From Spirosoma aureum (GTDB taxonomy: Bacteria; Bacteroidota; Bacteroidia; Cytophagales; Spirosomataceae), in contig NZ_CP050063.1 of NCBI RefSeq assembly GCF_011604685.1, positions 7,481,001 through 7,545,000 on the forward strand: a stretch of 64,000 nt of DNA. The letters are read 5' to 3'. Below the pieces are notes generated by a model, which made no database searches, was not told the origin of the DNA, and saw only the letters and a program-made list of their open reading frames with translations. Positions 15,992 to 24,141 of this stretch are shown one piece after another. Position 1 is the stretch's first letter; each line of letters begins with the position of its first letter. Position numbers and translations under genes: made by a program.

Positions 15992-18259
15992 ATGAACTTA
16001 AGATTACTTAAACACTACACATTGCTATTCATAACTGTTCTGTCGATCAGTTCCAGTGGATTTGCGAATGATGAACCTGTCGACAAGGTCGACATGCCCA
16101 CACTGTCAGTCAGCAAGAGAAAACTGCCTGTCCCTGTTTCGCCAGCCCGTAAAGGCCAAAACAGCCGCTTTGATAATGACCCCATCCGATTTACCCTCCG
16201 GGCCAACAAACAGACAGTCGCTCCGGGCGAAGAAATGGAACTTACCATAACCGCTCACTATCTCGACATTCTTTCTTCGCAACTGTTTATTCTTCCCGGA
16301 TCAAATGCATTTGCAATAAAAATTCTAACTCCTGATGGGTTTATACAAACCGGCGGGGACTATGCTGATTACATTGGTACTCAGCTTTCGCCTACCAACC
16401 CCAGTGTAACCTATACTTTGAAAGGCTATTTTACGAAAGCAGGACAAGCCTCAGCATTCAGACTCCTGCGTGGACAGGCAAATGCTAATGCAGCTAGTCT
16501 GTTTGTGGAGAAAGCTCGCTTATCCATCAAAACCAATAGCTATAAAGCTGCTGCCAGGGTAGCAAGTGACAACATCGTCTTAACCGCTAATTGTGAAGGA
16601 TCTAACCTATCTATCAGCGGATCTTTAACAACCAGTAACAGCAATCGCATAAGTATTCTGGTTTTTAAGGATAATGCTATTGTGAATGCAATCAATGATC
16701 TGGTTGGTCCCTCCTTTAGTCAGACCGTTTCGATGAGTGGCAGTGGTTCATACAATGCCAAAGTGCGGGAGGTCAACAACGATGCCAATGAAGTCAATTC
16801 GTCGGTCGTTGCTGTTAACTGCTCGTCTACTCCTAATCCGCCCACAAATCCAAACCCGCCTACCGGAGGGTGCAATTTCAACCAGGGTCAATATTTGTTA
16901 ACGACCAGTTGGGGAGAAGTAATCTACGCACATCAGTATAATGGGTACTGGTATGCCGCCTATGCTGACGGATCAAATTTCAAACCCCGCCATTGGCTCG
17001 AAGCCGTTAGTTACGGGCAAGCCAGTTGCTTTGCAGAAGAGGACCCAAAAGCCAACCCGACTGGAGGAACAACAAATCCGCCAACTACAACAAATCCACC
17101 AGCGAGTGGTGATTGTTCAGTAGCTAGCCCTCAAGGCCATGTTGATGCCCTAACCAGCACAGGGATTTGGGGCTGGGCATTAGATGGAAGCGATTTGAAT
17201 AAAACCGTGATAATCGATATTTATATCAATGGAGTTAAAGTGGCTTCGGGCAAAGCACGGGAAGATCGATCGGACTTAGTCCCTGCTTTTGGTAACAATC
17301 CAGCAGCCCGTTATCATGGTTTTCATGCAGAATGGGATTACAACCGAGAAGGGCCAAATACCTATACCATTACCGCTAAAATCTGCGGTACCAATACGGT
17401 TTTAGCCAGTCAGCAGGTAAGTTTTTCTGATTCAAGTCCAGGAGCTAGAAAACAGCCATGCGAAGAGTGCGTTCTACTTAAGGAGGTAACTGTAAAAGCA
17501 GCAAAATATCGTGATAATGGCCAGCCGGCGGGAGATTGGGAGGGCAGTGACGGCGGCTCCAGCGATTCGGGAAATACGGGCTCAGATGATGGTAGTGGTA
17601 ACAATCCTGGAGGTAATACCAATCCCGGAGGTACAGGGACTGGTTCGGGGAGTGGGCAAATCCTAAAATTTACTTCTACTAAACTAGGACCCTATATTAA
17701 TGAGATTGAAGTCAATTTAACCGACCCTTGCCTTAAAGCGGTTACCGAATTTGTATTTAATATGACAAGTGGAGGCACTGAAATCTTTGGTGAGAAAGTG
17801 GGCCAGATGATGATAAATCTTATGTCGTCTAACACCCAAAAGAAAATATTCTTACAACAGGGATATGATGCTGACAAAGGACTTGATGGCTGGTATTTAC
17901 CATCAAGTGGAAACGGCCAATTAAACTATAATACAAATGCATTAGGCCAAGCAAGTGAAGAGTATATTGCGGCTACCTTGATTCATGAACTCGTACATGG
18001 ATACTATCATGAAATAAATAGTAAACCACTTGACAACGATGCTGATCACAACAATATGGCATCAGACTATGTACAACCAATGGCCCAGGCTTTAGTGGGG
18101 TTATATGGTATGCCTCAACAAGACGCTATAGATTTAGCTTGGGGAGGATTAGGGGCTACGCCCCAGTTTAAGGCTTTATCACCATCAGAACAAAATAGAA
18201 TTATACTAACGAATACAAATTATAAAAATGGCTCACTGGGTAAAAAAGATTGTCGTTAA
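15992..18259 (+). CDS. Large secreted modular protein with C-terminal HExxH metallopeptidase-like domain
   Basis: Exported multi-domain protein. The ATG at 15992 gives a clear signal peptide (MNLRLLKHYTLLFITVLSIS); an upstream ATG at 15968 adds eight residues. Order: an Ig-like N-terminal domain (about 50-190), a second beta domain (about 195-285), a Pro/Asn/Thr linker, a WY-rich module (YLLTTSWGEVIYAHQYNGYW), another linker, an Ig-like module, a Gly/Ser/Asp-rich linker (about 520-560) and a C-terminal domain of about 190 residues. That last domain holds IHELVHGYYHE, a zinc-binding HExxH, and ends with a LAWGGL...TNTNYKNGS...KKDC pattern that I associate with toxin-like C-terminal domains of Bacteroidota. 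Its DNA is more AT-rich than the rest. The next gene starts inside its last codons. Confidence 0.85.
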   Translation: MNLRLLKHYTLLFITVLSISSSGFANDEPVDKVDMPTLSVSKRKLPVPVSPARKGQNSRFDNDPIRFTLRANKQTVAPGEEMELTITAHYLDILSSQLFILPGSNAFAIKILTPDGFIQTGGDYADYIGTQLSPTNPSVTYTLKGYFTKAGQASAFRLLRGQANANAASLFVEKARLSIKTNSYKAAARVASDNIVLTANCEGSNLSISGSLTTSNSNRISILVFKDNAIVNAINDLVGPSFSQTVSMSGSGSYNAKVREVNNDANEVNSSVVAVNCSSTPNPPTNPNPPTGGCNFNQGQYLLTTSWGEVIYAHQYNGYWYAAYADGSNFKPRHWLEAVSYGQASCFAEEDPKANPTGGTTNPPTTTNPPASGDCSVASPQGHVDALTSTGIWGWALDGSDLNKTVIIDIYINGVKVASGKAREDRSDLVPAFGNNPAARYHGFHAEWDYNREGPNTYTITAKICGTNTVLASQQVSFSDSSPGARKQPCEECVLLKEVTVKAAKYRDNGQPAGDWEGSDGGSSDSGNTGSDDGSGNNPGGNTNPGGTGTGSGSGQILKFTSTKLGPYINEIEVNLTDPCLKAVTEFVFNMTSGGTEIFGEKVGQMMINLMSSNTQKKIFLQQGYDADKGLDGWYLPSSGNGQLNYNTNALGQASEEYIAATLIHELVHGYYHEINSKPLDNDADHNNMASDYVQPMAQALVGLYGMPQQDAIDLAWGGLGATPQFKALSPSEQNRIILTNTNYKNGSLGKKDCR

Positions 18260-18779
18260 TAAGTGGTCCTGGGTATATTTTTTATTCCTTTTTTCTCTGG
18301 AATTTACCCAAGCGCAAACCGAAAAACCAGTACGATTTCTCTATACTGAACCTAGAAATGGTAAACAGAAATCGGCTAGTTATTTTCTGGACGATTTTGC
18401 ATTAAGGGCTAACGTGCCTGATGCCGGCTGTTATTTTGCGATGGGCTACTTTCGTTTTCACCTGGCTGAAACGGGGAAAATAGATAGTGTTGCATTCAAT
18501 GGTGATCTGCGTGAGGAGTTAAAGAAACTGGGCGAAAATAAAATTTTGGAGAGCCAAAAATACTGGCTCTGTACGACTTGCACACAGACGAAGGGGCATT
18601 GGTTTACGCTACCGGTTTACGTAGCATATACTACCGCAACTCCCTGCCCGAATAACCCAATTTACAGCCAGTCAATACGTTTTTGGGATAATCTGTTTAA
18701 AAATAATCAAGATGAACAACTACAAATAGCACCAAATGAATGGTTGCTGGCTCCCATCTATGCGATTAAAATGAGATAA
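18228..18779 (+). CDS. Small exported protein, candidate partner or immunity protein
   Basis: A 183-residue protein with an N-terminal signal sequence (WSWVYFLFLFSLEFTQAQ) and no further membrane segment, so periplasmic or secreted. The ATG lies 32 bp inside the 3' end of the HExxH protein gene, which implies co-translation. The mature part has two close cysteine pairs (WLCTTCTQTKG and the single Cys of PDAGCYF and ATPCPNN) and many aromatic residues. No family recognised. Small exported proteins encoded directly after a toxin-like domain are often immunity proteins that act where the toxin arrives; here that is inference from overlap and position. AT-rich like the gene before it. Confidence 0.75.
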   Translation: MAHWVKKIVVNKWSWVYFLFLFSLEFTQAQTEKPVRFLYTEPRNGKQKSASYFLDDFALRANVPDAGCYFAMGYFRFHLAETGKIDSVAFNGDLREELKKLGENKILESQKYWLCTTCTQTKGHWFTLPVYVAYTTATPCPNNPIYSQSIRFWDNLFKNNQDEQLQIAPNEWLLAPIYAIKMR

Positions 18780-18785
18780 GTAACG

Positions 18786-18807
18786 GGGCAGCTAGACAAG
18801 GCTGCCC
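18786..18807. terminator. Short hairpin after the small exported protein gene
   Basis: GGGCAGC (18786-18792) and GCTGCCC (18801-18807) with an 8-base loop, starting 6 bp past the stop. No T run follows, so it may only protect the 3' end; the large palindrome at 18836-18887 is the likelier terminator. Confidence 0.4.
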
Positions 18808-18835
18808 TAACCTGTTTACAATGGTTAAAAACAAA

Positions 18836-18887
18836 GCCATAAACCAAACGGAGCCGAATTTTAATTCGGCTCCGTTTGGTTTATGGC
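18836..18887. terminator. Perfect 25-bp inverted repeat, bidirectional terminator
   Basis: GCCATAAACCAAACGGAGCC and five more bases (18836-18860) are exactly complementary to 18863-18887, with two bases between. It fills the gap between two convergent genes and ends directly at the stop codon of the M43 protease gene. Such arms are longer than usual for a terminator. Confidence 0.8.
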
Positions 18888-21257
18888 CTAATTCTTCACG
18901 ACCCGTTTCCTGAACACCTGATCACCAATTCGGACTTCCACAAAGTAAACTCCGCCCGAGGCTGATTGCAGATTGAGCGATTGTTCGAAGGTATCGGCGG
19001 TTTTCTGATGCGCCTGCCTGACAATTTCAACCCCATTCAGGTTACGTACGGCCAGTACCAAAGCGCCCTTGAGCGGACTGCTGAACGAGACGGTCATCTG
19101 CCCATCGCTTGGGTTAGGTGTTACCGAGAGGGCCTGCTCAACCAGCGGGTTGTTGGCCGTTACGGTGCCCGCCCGCACATACACCTGCACAACGGCCTGC
19201 GCCGTACACAGATCTACACCCGAGCCAGACACCGTATAGGAAGTGGTTTGTGTTGGCTGTGCTACGACCTGTGGTCCCAAGGTTGTGTTCAGGCCCGTAC
19301 CTGTCCAGTTGAAAACGCTGGCTCCCGTGGCGCTCAGCGTAACGGTTTGACCCGGATCGATAAACACCGAAGAGGACGCTACCTGCACCGATGGCTTCAT
19401 GCCAATGCGGGCGGTAATGTTGTGCGAAACGTTTATCCCCAGGCTATCAGCATAACGAAGCCAGTCGCCTTTCTGGTTTTGCCGCCAGGCGGTAGCAAAT
19501 AAGGATTCACCATTTTTAGAGGTTACGAGCGCAACGGTATCTCCGGCAGCGTAGGGCAGCGTAATACCAATGTGGTAAGACAATCCGAAAAGCGGTACGT
19601 TCCTGTCGAACGTTACCGTTGTTGGGCGATTGTTGGCTACGTCGTCAAGAATGACCCGGAGTGGAACGTCTTTCTGACCCAGAATAGCACCGGGGCCATT
19701 CTGGAAACCGCGACCGTTCCAGACGGTCACTGTTACAACCGACTCGGTAGCTGCTCCTTTGGCTGCTTTAGCCACACCAAATTTCAGCGATGCCCCAGCC
19801 AGGTTATTATAACTCAGCGTATTATCGAAAAACTCGGAAACAGCCTGCGCTTTCTTGCTGTTCTGACCGGCCAGATAGCCCGTTCCACCCGGTTCCCGTA
19901 TTACTGTAGGTGTCCCACTAAAGTTGGTAATTTCGGCACAAAGTCCCTGATTCAGGACTTCGACATACTCGGTACGAACCAGCGGGTCCGACTGGCCGAC
20001 TGCATTCGTTGTCACGAGTGTTACTTTGAACTTGCCAGGCTGAGCGTAGGTAACCGTTGGATTTTGCTCGGTAGAGGTAGACGGTGTACCCCCTTCAAAG
20101 GTCCACTCCCACTTGGTCGGAAAACCACCCGACAGGTCGCTGAACCGCACCTGGCCCCCGAGTAGTACTTTTCGGGTGTTGGCCTGAAAATTCGATGTAG
20201 GGCGGGTAACGACCTGTGTGCCACAGACGTTGGCGGTCAGCAGACTGTTTCGTCGCGGGCTGATTTCCATAACGGCCCGAATTCGGTCTTTTTGATTCAG
20301 CGTGAAGATATTCATGCAGGCATCATTGGAGTAATCCATGTAATTCTGCACCATGTTAGCTCCTCCGCAACTAACCCGACCGGTTGGGCATCCACTACTG
20401 GCCGACGCCTGTGGGGGCGTATCGGCGCAGAAATCATCACCGCAGTTGGCATCGCCCCAGATGTGCCGCAACCCAAGCCAGTGACCTGTTTCGTGGGTTA
20501 GCGTACGGCCCAGATTATAGGTAGGCCGCATAGTCGGGAAGTTACCTTTGCTGGCATTCCCAAACGAACGGTAATCAATGACAACGCCATCGGTGCTAGC
20601 CGGACTGGCAGCAGGTATACCCGGCAGATTCGACTGGCTCGGAAACTGTGCGTACCCCAACAGTTGCCCACCACCTGCAACGACTTCATTCAGGTCAACA
20701 ACCCAGATGTTGTAATATTTATCGGGATTCCAGTAGGTACTGGGTTTCAATACGCCATCAATATCGCTGGTATTCCAGTTAGCCCGGTTGCCATTATACC
20801 GATCAATACCCGGTTCGGCCATGTTCTGGCCCTGCGGGTTAACCACAGCCGAGCAAAATTCAATTTCAATATCGGCGCCTACCGCATTACTATTAAAGCC
20901 GGGCGTTCCGGCCTTACGACGGTAATCTTCATTGAGTGTTTCCAACTGCGCCTGTACCTGCGCGGCACTAATATTTCGCCCACTACCGACAGGTTCTCCA
21001 TTATGCACGATATGAACAACTACCGGAATGGTGATGACCGTTGCCGTTTGCCGACTGGAAGCCATCCGCTTCTTGATCTCAATCATTTTGAGCTGTAACT
21101 CCCGTTCGAAATCGTTGAGCGTGCCAAGCTGTGGAAATCTTGCCCGAAGCGCACTATCCATTTCCATAGTCGCACACTGGCCTGACTTCAACGTTTGCGC
21201 CTGTACGGATTGACCAAGAATCACAACGACTGACAGGCAGAGTAATAATCGAAACAT
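18888..21257 (-). CDS. Secreted M43-family zinc metalloprotease with PKD domain and T9SS tail
   Basis: Pappalysin/cytophagalysin-type protease. Signal peptide ends near SVQAQ. The zinc site HETGHWLGLRH (His255, Glu256, His259, His265) is complete, and the Met-turn YMDYSND (Met307) follows, with the NCGDDFC loop typical of the M43B group. A PKD domain is at about 350-435 (KWEWTFEGGTPST, TVTYAQPGKFKVTLV). The C-terminal 75 residues (VTPNPSDGQMTVSFSS to VFRKRVVKN) form a type A T9SS sorting domain, so the enzyme should be exported across the outer membrane. It is the last gene of an operon with SusC, SusD and two lipoproteins, starting 4 bp after the preceding stop, which points to uptake of peptides that it releases. 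Confidence 0.95.
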   Translation of the reverse strand: MFRLLLCLSVVVILGQSVQAQTLKSGQCATMEMDSALRARFPQLGTLNDFERELQLKMIEIKKRMASSRQTATVITIPVVVHIVHNGEPVGSGRNISAAQVQAQLETLNEDYRRKAGTPGFNSNAVGADIEIEFCSAVVNPQGQNMAEPGIDRYNGNRANWNTSDIDGVLKPSTYWNPDKYYNIWVVDLNEVVAGGGQLLGYAQFPSQSNLPGIPAASPASTDGVVIDYRSFGNASKGNFPTMRPTYNLGRTLTHETGHWLGLRHIWGDANCGDDFCADTPPQASASSGCPTGRVSCGGANMVQNYMDYSNDACMNIFTLNQKDRIRAVMEISPRRNSLLTANVCGTQVVTRPTSNFQANTRKVLLGGQVRFSDLSGGFPTKWEWTFEGGTPSTSTEQNPTVTYAQPGKFKVTLVTTNAVGQSDPLVRTEYVEVLNQGLCAEITNFSGTPTVIREPGGTGYLAGQNSKKAQAVSEFFDNTLSYNNLAGASLKFGVAKAAKGAATESVVTVTVWNGRGFQNGPGAILGQKDVPLRVILDDVANNRPTTVTFDRNVPLFGLSYHIGITLPYAAGDTVALVTSKNGESLFATAWRQNQKGDWLRYADSLGINVSHNITARIGMKPSVQVASSSVFIDPGQTVTLSATGASVFNWTGTGLNTTLGPQVVAQPTQTTSYTVSGSGVDLCTAQAVVQVYVRAGTVTANNPLVEQALSVTPNPSDGQMTVSFSSPLKGALVLAVRNLNGVEIVRQAHQKTADTFEQSLNLQSASGGVYFVEVRIGDQVFRKRVVKN

Positions 21258-21261
21258 ACGC

Positions 21262-21756
21262 CTATTTGGTAGTAACAGAGTTGAACGTAAACCGATAGCT
21301 GGCGTTTATATCCTGAAAATACAGCTCAATCGTCAAAACGTTTGCTGTCAGCGTTTTAAGTGTTGCCAGATACTTGCCATCCAGCACAGGGATATAAAAC
21401 GCAAGGGTTGCATTCGCATTGACCAGATCCCAGCTATCAGTCAGGTAAATATCCGGCGCATTGGCTGCGCATTTGGTGGCTCCTTCACTTGCTTCCAGTT
21501 TGTGCTCGGCATTGGCATAAAAAGTAAGCAGATCGTCCGTAATGCAGGGGTCTATACCACTTTGATTAACCGGTATCACAGCAGATCCAGTACCGTCGTC
21601 AAAAATCTGAAACGAAACCATCTTCCAGGTTTTTTTATCAGTGCCCGTCAGTAACTGGCTATAGGTCGTTGGTTTCGGTTCAAGCTTCTCGGAACACCCT
21701 CCCAGCAGCCACCCGACTATACCAGGAATCAGCAGTAAGCGTATAAATTGGCGCAT
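21262..21756 (-). CDS. Lipoprotein of the SusCD-protease operon, lipocalin-like
   Basis: A 164-residue lipoprotein with a good lipobox (WLLGGC). After the acylated Cys come TYSQLLTGTDKKTWKMVSFQIFD, a pattern shared by many short Bacteroidota lipoproteins in which TW..W/M opens an eight-stranded barrel-like domain, then strands ending in ASYRFTFNSV. I assign no specific family. It lies 20 bp after the Calx-beta-like gene and 4 bp before the protease gene, so it is co-expressed with the uptake system and is probably a surface-exposed accessory binding protein. The exact ligand is unknown. Confidence 0.82.
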   Translation of the reverse strand: MRQFIRLLLIPGIVGWLLGGCSEKLEPKPTTYSQLLTGTDKKTWKMVSFQIFDDGTGSAVIPVNQSGIDPCITDDLLTFYANAEHKLEASEGATKCAANAPDIYLTDSWDLVNANATLAFYIPVLDGKYLATLKTLTANVLTIELYFQDINASYRFTFNSVTTK

Positions 21757-21776
21757 AATTCAGCGTATTAGTCAGA

Positions 21777-22703
21777 TTATTGGGGCGTATATGTCTGTGT
21801 AAAAAGAAGCGTTGTATCCCGGAATGTTACAACTGTATCCCGAGTCATCTGAATGCGAACTTTTGCCTGAAGATTCAATGTAATCTGGCGATTGCGGGGA
21901 TTCCAGGCGCCACTGCCACTCAGTGAACCATTCGTGCCGAGGGCCCCATTGGTCTGCGCCGGAACCGTTAGTGAATTATCGCCATTATCGGTAAAGGTTA
22001 GCGTTGGTTTGTCAGCATTAAAGCCAAACAACGTACTATTGCCCACCACCACATAATTGATAAGTCCAATATTCCAGTTGCTCAGGGTGTACAGCTTACA
22101 ATCGGTACTGGTTATTTCTATGCCCGACGCCGTTGCCGTTTTTCCGGCTACAACGCCACTCCCTGTATAGGTTCCTCCAAACAGGCAATCGTCTTTAATG
22201 GTCAGGGTAAATGTTTTACCGAGAGGCACTTCGCCAGTACCAAACCCAACCTGCAATGAACTGGGCTGAACACCCGTCAGGGCAAACGTAAGCGACTGCG
22301 AATCCAGAATATTGTTGGCATTGTTGATCAGTTGTACCGAAATTTCCCCGAAACTCTTGTTAGCGGGAATAATAACCGTTCCTTTCGTACCAACAATGGT
22401 ATAGTCTTTTCCTTCGCGAGCCGTGCCGCTAACGGTATAATTGACCGTAATCGGCTGGTTCAGGATCGGCCCAACGTTATGAACCCGCACCGCAATGGGC
22501 TTGCTGTAGCTTTCCTTATAGGTTAACGTTGAATCGGTAAACCGAACAAAATATGGCCCCTCAAAGGTGCGGTTTACGTCTTCCTCCTGACAGGCGCCTG
22601 CAATCCAGCCAACGACCACAACGAGCAGCAGGGTGATTAACCACTGCCTGCCTGGATTTAGTCTTTCCAGACCGGATTGTTTATAAGTAGTTTGATCTTT
22701 CAT
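21777..22703 (-). CDS. Lipoprotein with Calx-beta-like domain
   Basis: A 308-residue lipoprotein. The start used gives a 38-residue N-terminus before the lipobox (WIAGAC), longer than usual; no later Met fits. Residues about 50-170 resemble Calx-beta/DUF4843-type domains found in SusD-linked lipoproteins (PITVNYTVSGTAREGKDYT, followed by GTVIIPANKSFGEISVQL). The rest is a strand-rich domain with DNGDNSLTVPAQ and LNLQAKVRI. It is encoded 29 bp after the SusD gene and likely sits on the cell surface near the SusCD pair as an auxiliary binding protein. Confidence 0.83.
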   Translation of the reverse strand: MKDQTTYKQSGLERLNPGRQWLITLLLVVVVGWIAGACQEEDVNRTFEGPYFVRFTDSTLTYKESYSKPIAVRVHNVGPILNQPITVNYTVSGTAREGKDYTIVGTKGTVIIPANKSFGEISVQLINNANNILDSQSLTFALTGVQPSSLQVGFGTGEVPLGKTFTLTIKDDCLFGGTYTGSGVVAGKTATASGIEITSTDCKLYTLSNWNIGLINYVVVGNSTLFGFNADKPTLTFTDNGDNSLTVPAQTNGALGTNGSLSGSGAWNPRNRQITLNLQAKVRIQMTRDTVVTFRDTTLLFTQTYTPQ

Positions 22704-22732
22704 CTTGTAGCTTCCACTGAATCAATGTTCTG

Positions 22733-24106
22733 CTAATAACCGGGATTTTGTTTCAGGCTTGGGTTCTGCTGGATTTCGCGTTGTGGAATTGGCCAGACTT
22801 CATAACGACTGTTCCAGTTTGGCGAAAAGGCCGACATAACCGCTTGTGCGCGTGCCGTCCGAACCAGATCGTACCAGCGCTGTCCTTCAAAAGCCAGTTC
22901 ATACACACGCTCCCGCTCAACCGCCAGCAATACATCGGCCTGAGCCGTAACCGAAACAGCGGGTGCCTTGGCGCGAGTCCGCAACACATTCAGATCGGCA
23001 ACAGCCCCATTCGCGCCCGTCAGCTTTCCCTGCTGAGCACGTGCTTCGGCGCGAATCAGGTACATCTCGGCAAGCCGAATCAATACAATATTGTTATTGT
23101 CTTCTGAAGCGGTGCCATACTTAAGCACGGTCCAGCCATTGTCGTTGCCCTTTAGATTCTGAATGCTAAATCCGATTGTGGAATTACGCGTACCCGACTC
23201 CGTCGAGTTAAGCGCGGCCACAACCTGATTGGAAGGAATGACCTCCCGGCGGCTTACAAACAGGTTATTTAAGCTAAAATTACCCGTACCCGGATCATCA
23301 GACAGGTTATAACCAACTTCAAGAATCGACTCAGCCGTAAAATCCCGGAGCACCAGATCGGAATAATTGGTTTGTAACGTATACACGCCTGAACCAATCA
23401 CAGTGGTTGCCGTTTGTTCGGCCAGCGCCCAGTTTTTCATGTACAGATAATAACGGGCCATTGCTGCCTGGCAATTGATCTTATTCATGTAGGTGGCATT
23501 GGTCGTTACATCCGTAGACCCGGATGCGACAGAAGGCAAATCGGTTAACGCGGCCTTATAGTCTGCCAACACGGCGGTCAGGATATCTGCCTTGGCGGTT
23601 CTGGCAATGTTCCGATTTGTAGGCTGATCCGTAGTTGTTACATTCGGAATATCGCCGTAAGTGTATGCGCCAATAAAGTTAGCCCACCCGCGCATAAACT
23701 TGGCTTCTGCCGTTACCTGCTTGCGCGTGGCCTCAGAAACGCCACTCACCAGAGGCAGTTTTTCCTGAATAAAATTGGCAATATAGATCGTGTTGTAAAT
23801 ACCGCCCCATAAAGCGTCGATGGCCCCATTGGTCGCCGTAATCTGCTTAGTTCCCAGCTCCCGATAATCGGTGAACGTTCCATTGTGCTGAATGTAATCA
23901 GCCGTAAAGTCACCGGCAATCATGTTAGGCGACGCCATTCCCCGGAATGCACTGTATAAGCCGATCCGGACGGGTTGTACGTCGTTTGGCTCGTTAAGCA
24001 CCAGATCGTCAACTAACAGAGCTACCGGCTCCTTGTTCAGCACCTGCTCACAGGAGGCTAAACCAAGTATTGCTATTACTAAACTATATCGTACGAAGCG
24101 AATCAT
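22733..24106 (-). CDS. SusD/RagB-family nutrient-binding outer-membrane lipoprotein
   Basis: Surface lipoprotein that caps the SusC barrel and binds the substrate. The ATG at 24106 gives MIRFVRYSLVIAILGLASC, a normal lipoprotein signal; the longer start at 24136 adds ten residues and is less likely. Family signs are the early DALWGGIYNTIYIANFI helix pair, KFMRGWANFIGAYTYGDIPNVTT, the TPR-like MARYYLYMKNWALAEQTATTVI, the late LIRLAEMYLIRAEARAQQG, and the ERVYELAFEGQRWYDLVRT motif followed by YEVWPIPQREIQQNPSLKQN at the C-terminus. Length, 457 residues, is typical. It is translated directly after its SusC, 35 bp from the stop. Confidence 0.95.
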   Translation of the reverse strand: MIRFVRYSLVIAILGLASCEQVLNKEPVALLVDDLVLNEPNDVQPVRIGLYSAFRGMASPNMIAGDFTADYIQHNGTFTDYRELGTKQITATNGAIDALWGGIYNTIYIANFIQEKLPLVSGVSEATRKQVTAEAKFMRGWANFIGAYTYGDIPNVTTTDQPTNRNIARTAKADILTAVLADYKAALTDLPSVASGSTDVTTNATYMNKINCQAAMARYYLYMKNWALAEQTATTVIGSGVYTLQTNYSDLVLRDFTAESILEVGYNLSDDPGTGNFSLNNLFVSRREVIPSNQVVAALNSTESGTRNSTIGFSIQNLKGNDNGWTVLKYGTASEDNNNIVLIRLAEMYLIRAEARAQQGKLTGANGAVADLNVLRTRAKAPAVSVTAQADVLLAVERERVYELAFEGQRWYDLVRTARAQAVMSAFSPNWNSRYEVWPIPQREIQQNPSLKQNPGY

Positions 24107-24141
24107 ATTGAACGTTGCGCTACCTGTCGAAGCCATGCGAA

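Noticed and set aside
18966..21213. Several long plus-strand frames (up to 197 codons) opposite the M43 protease
   Set aside because: The minus-strand frame has signal peptide, zinc site, PKD and T9SS tail; the plus frames are composition artefacts of a GC-rich third position.
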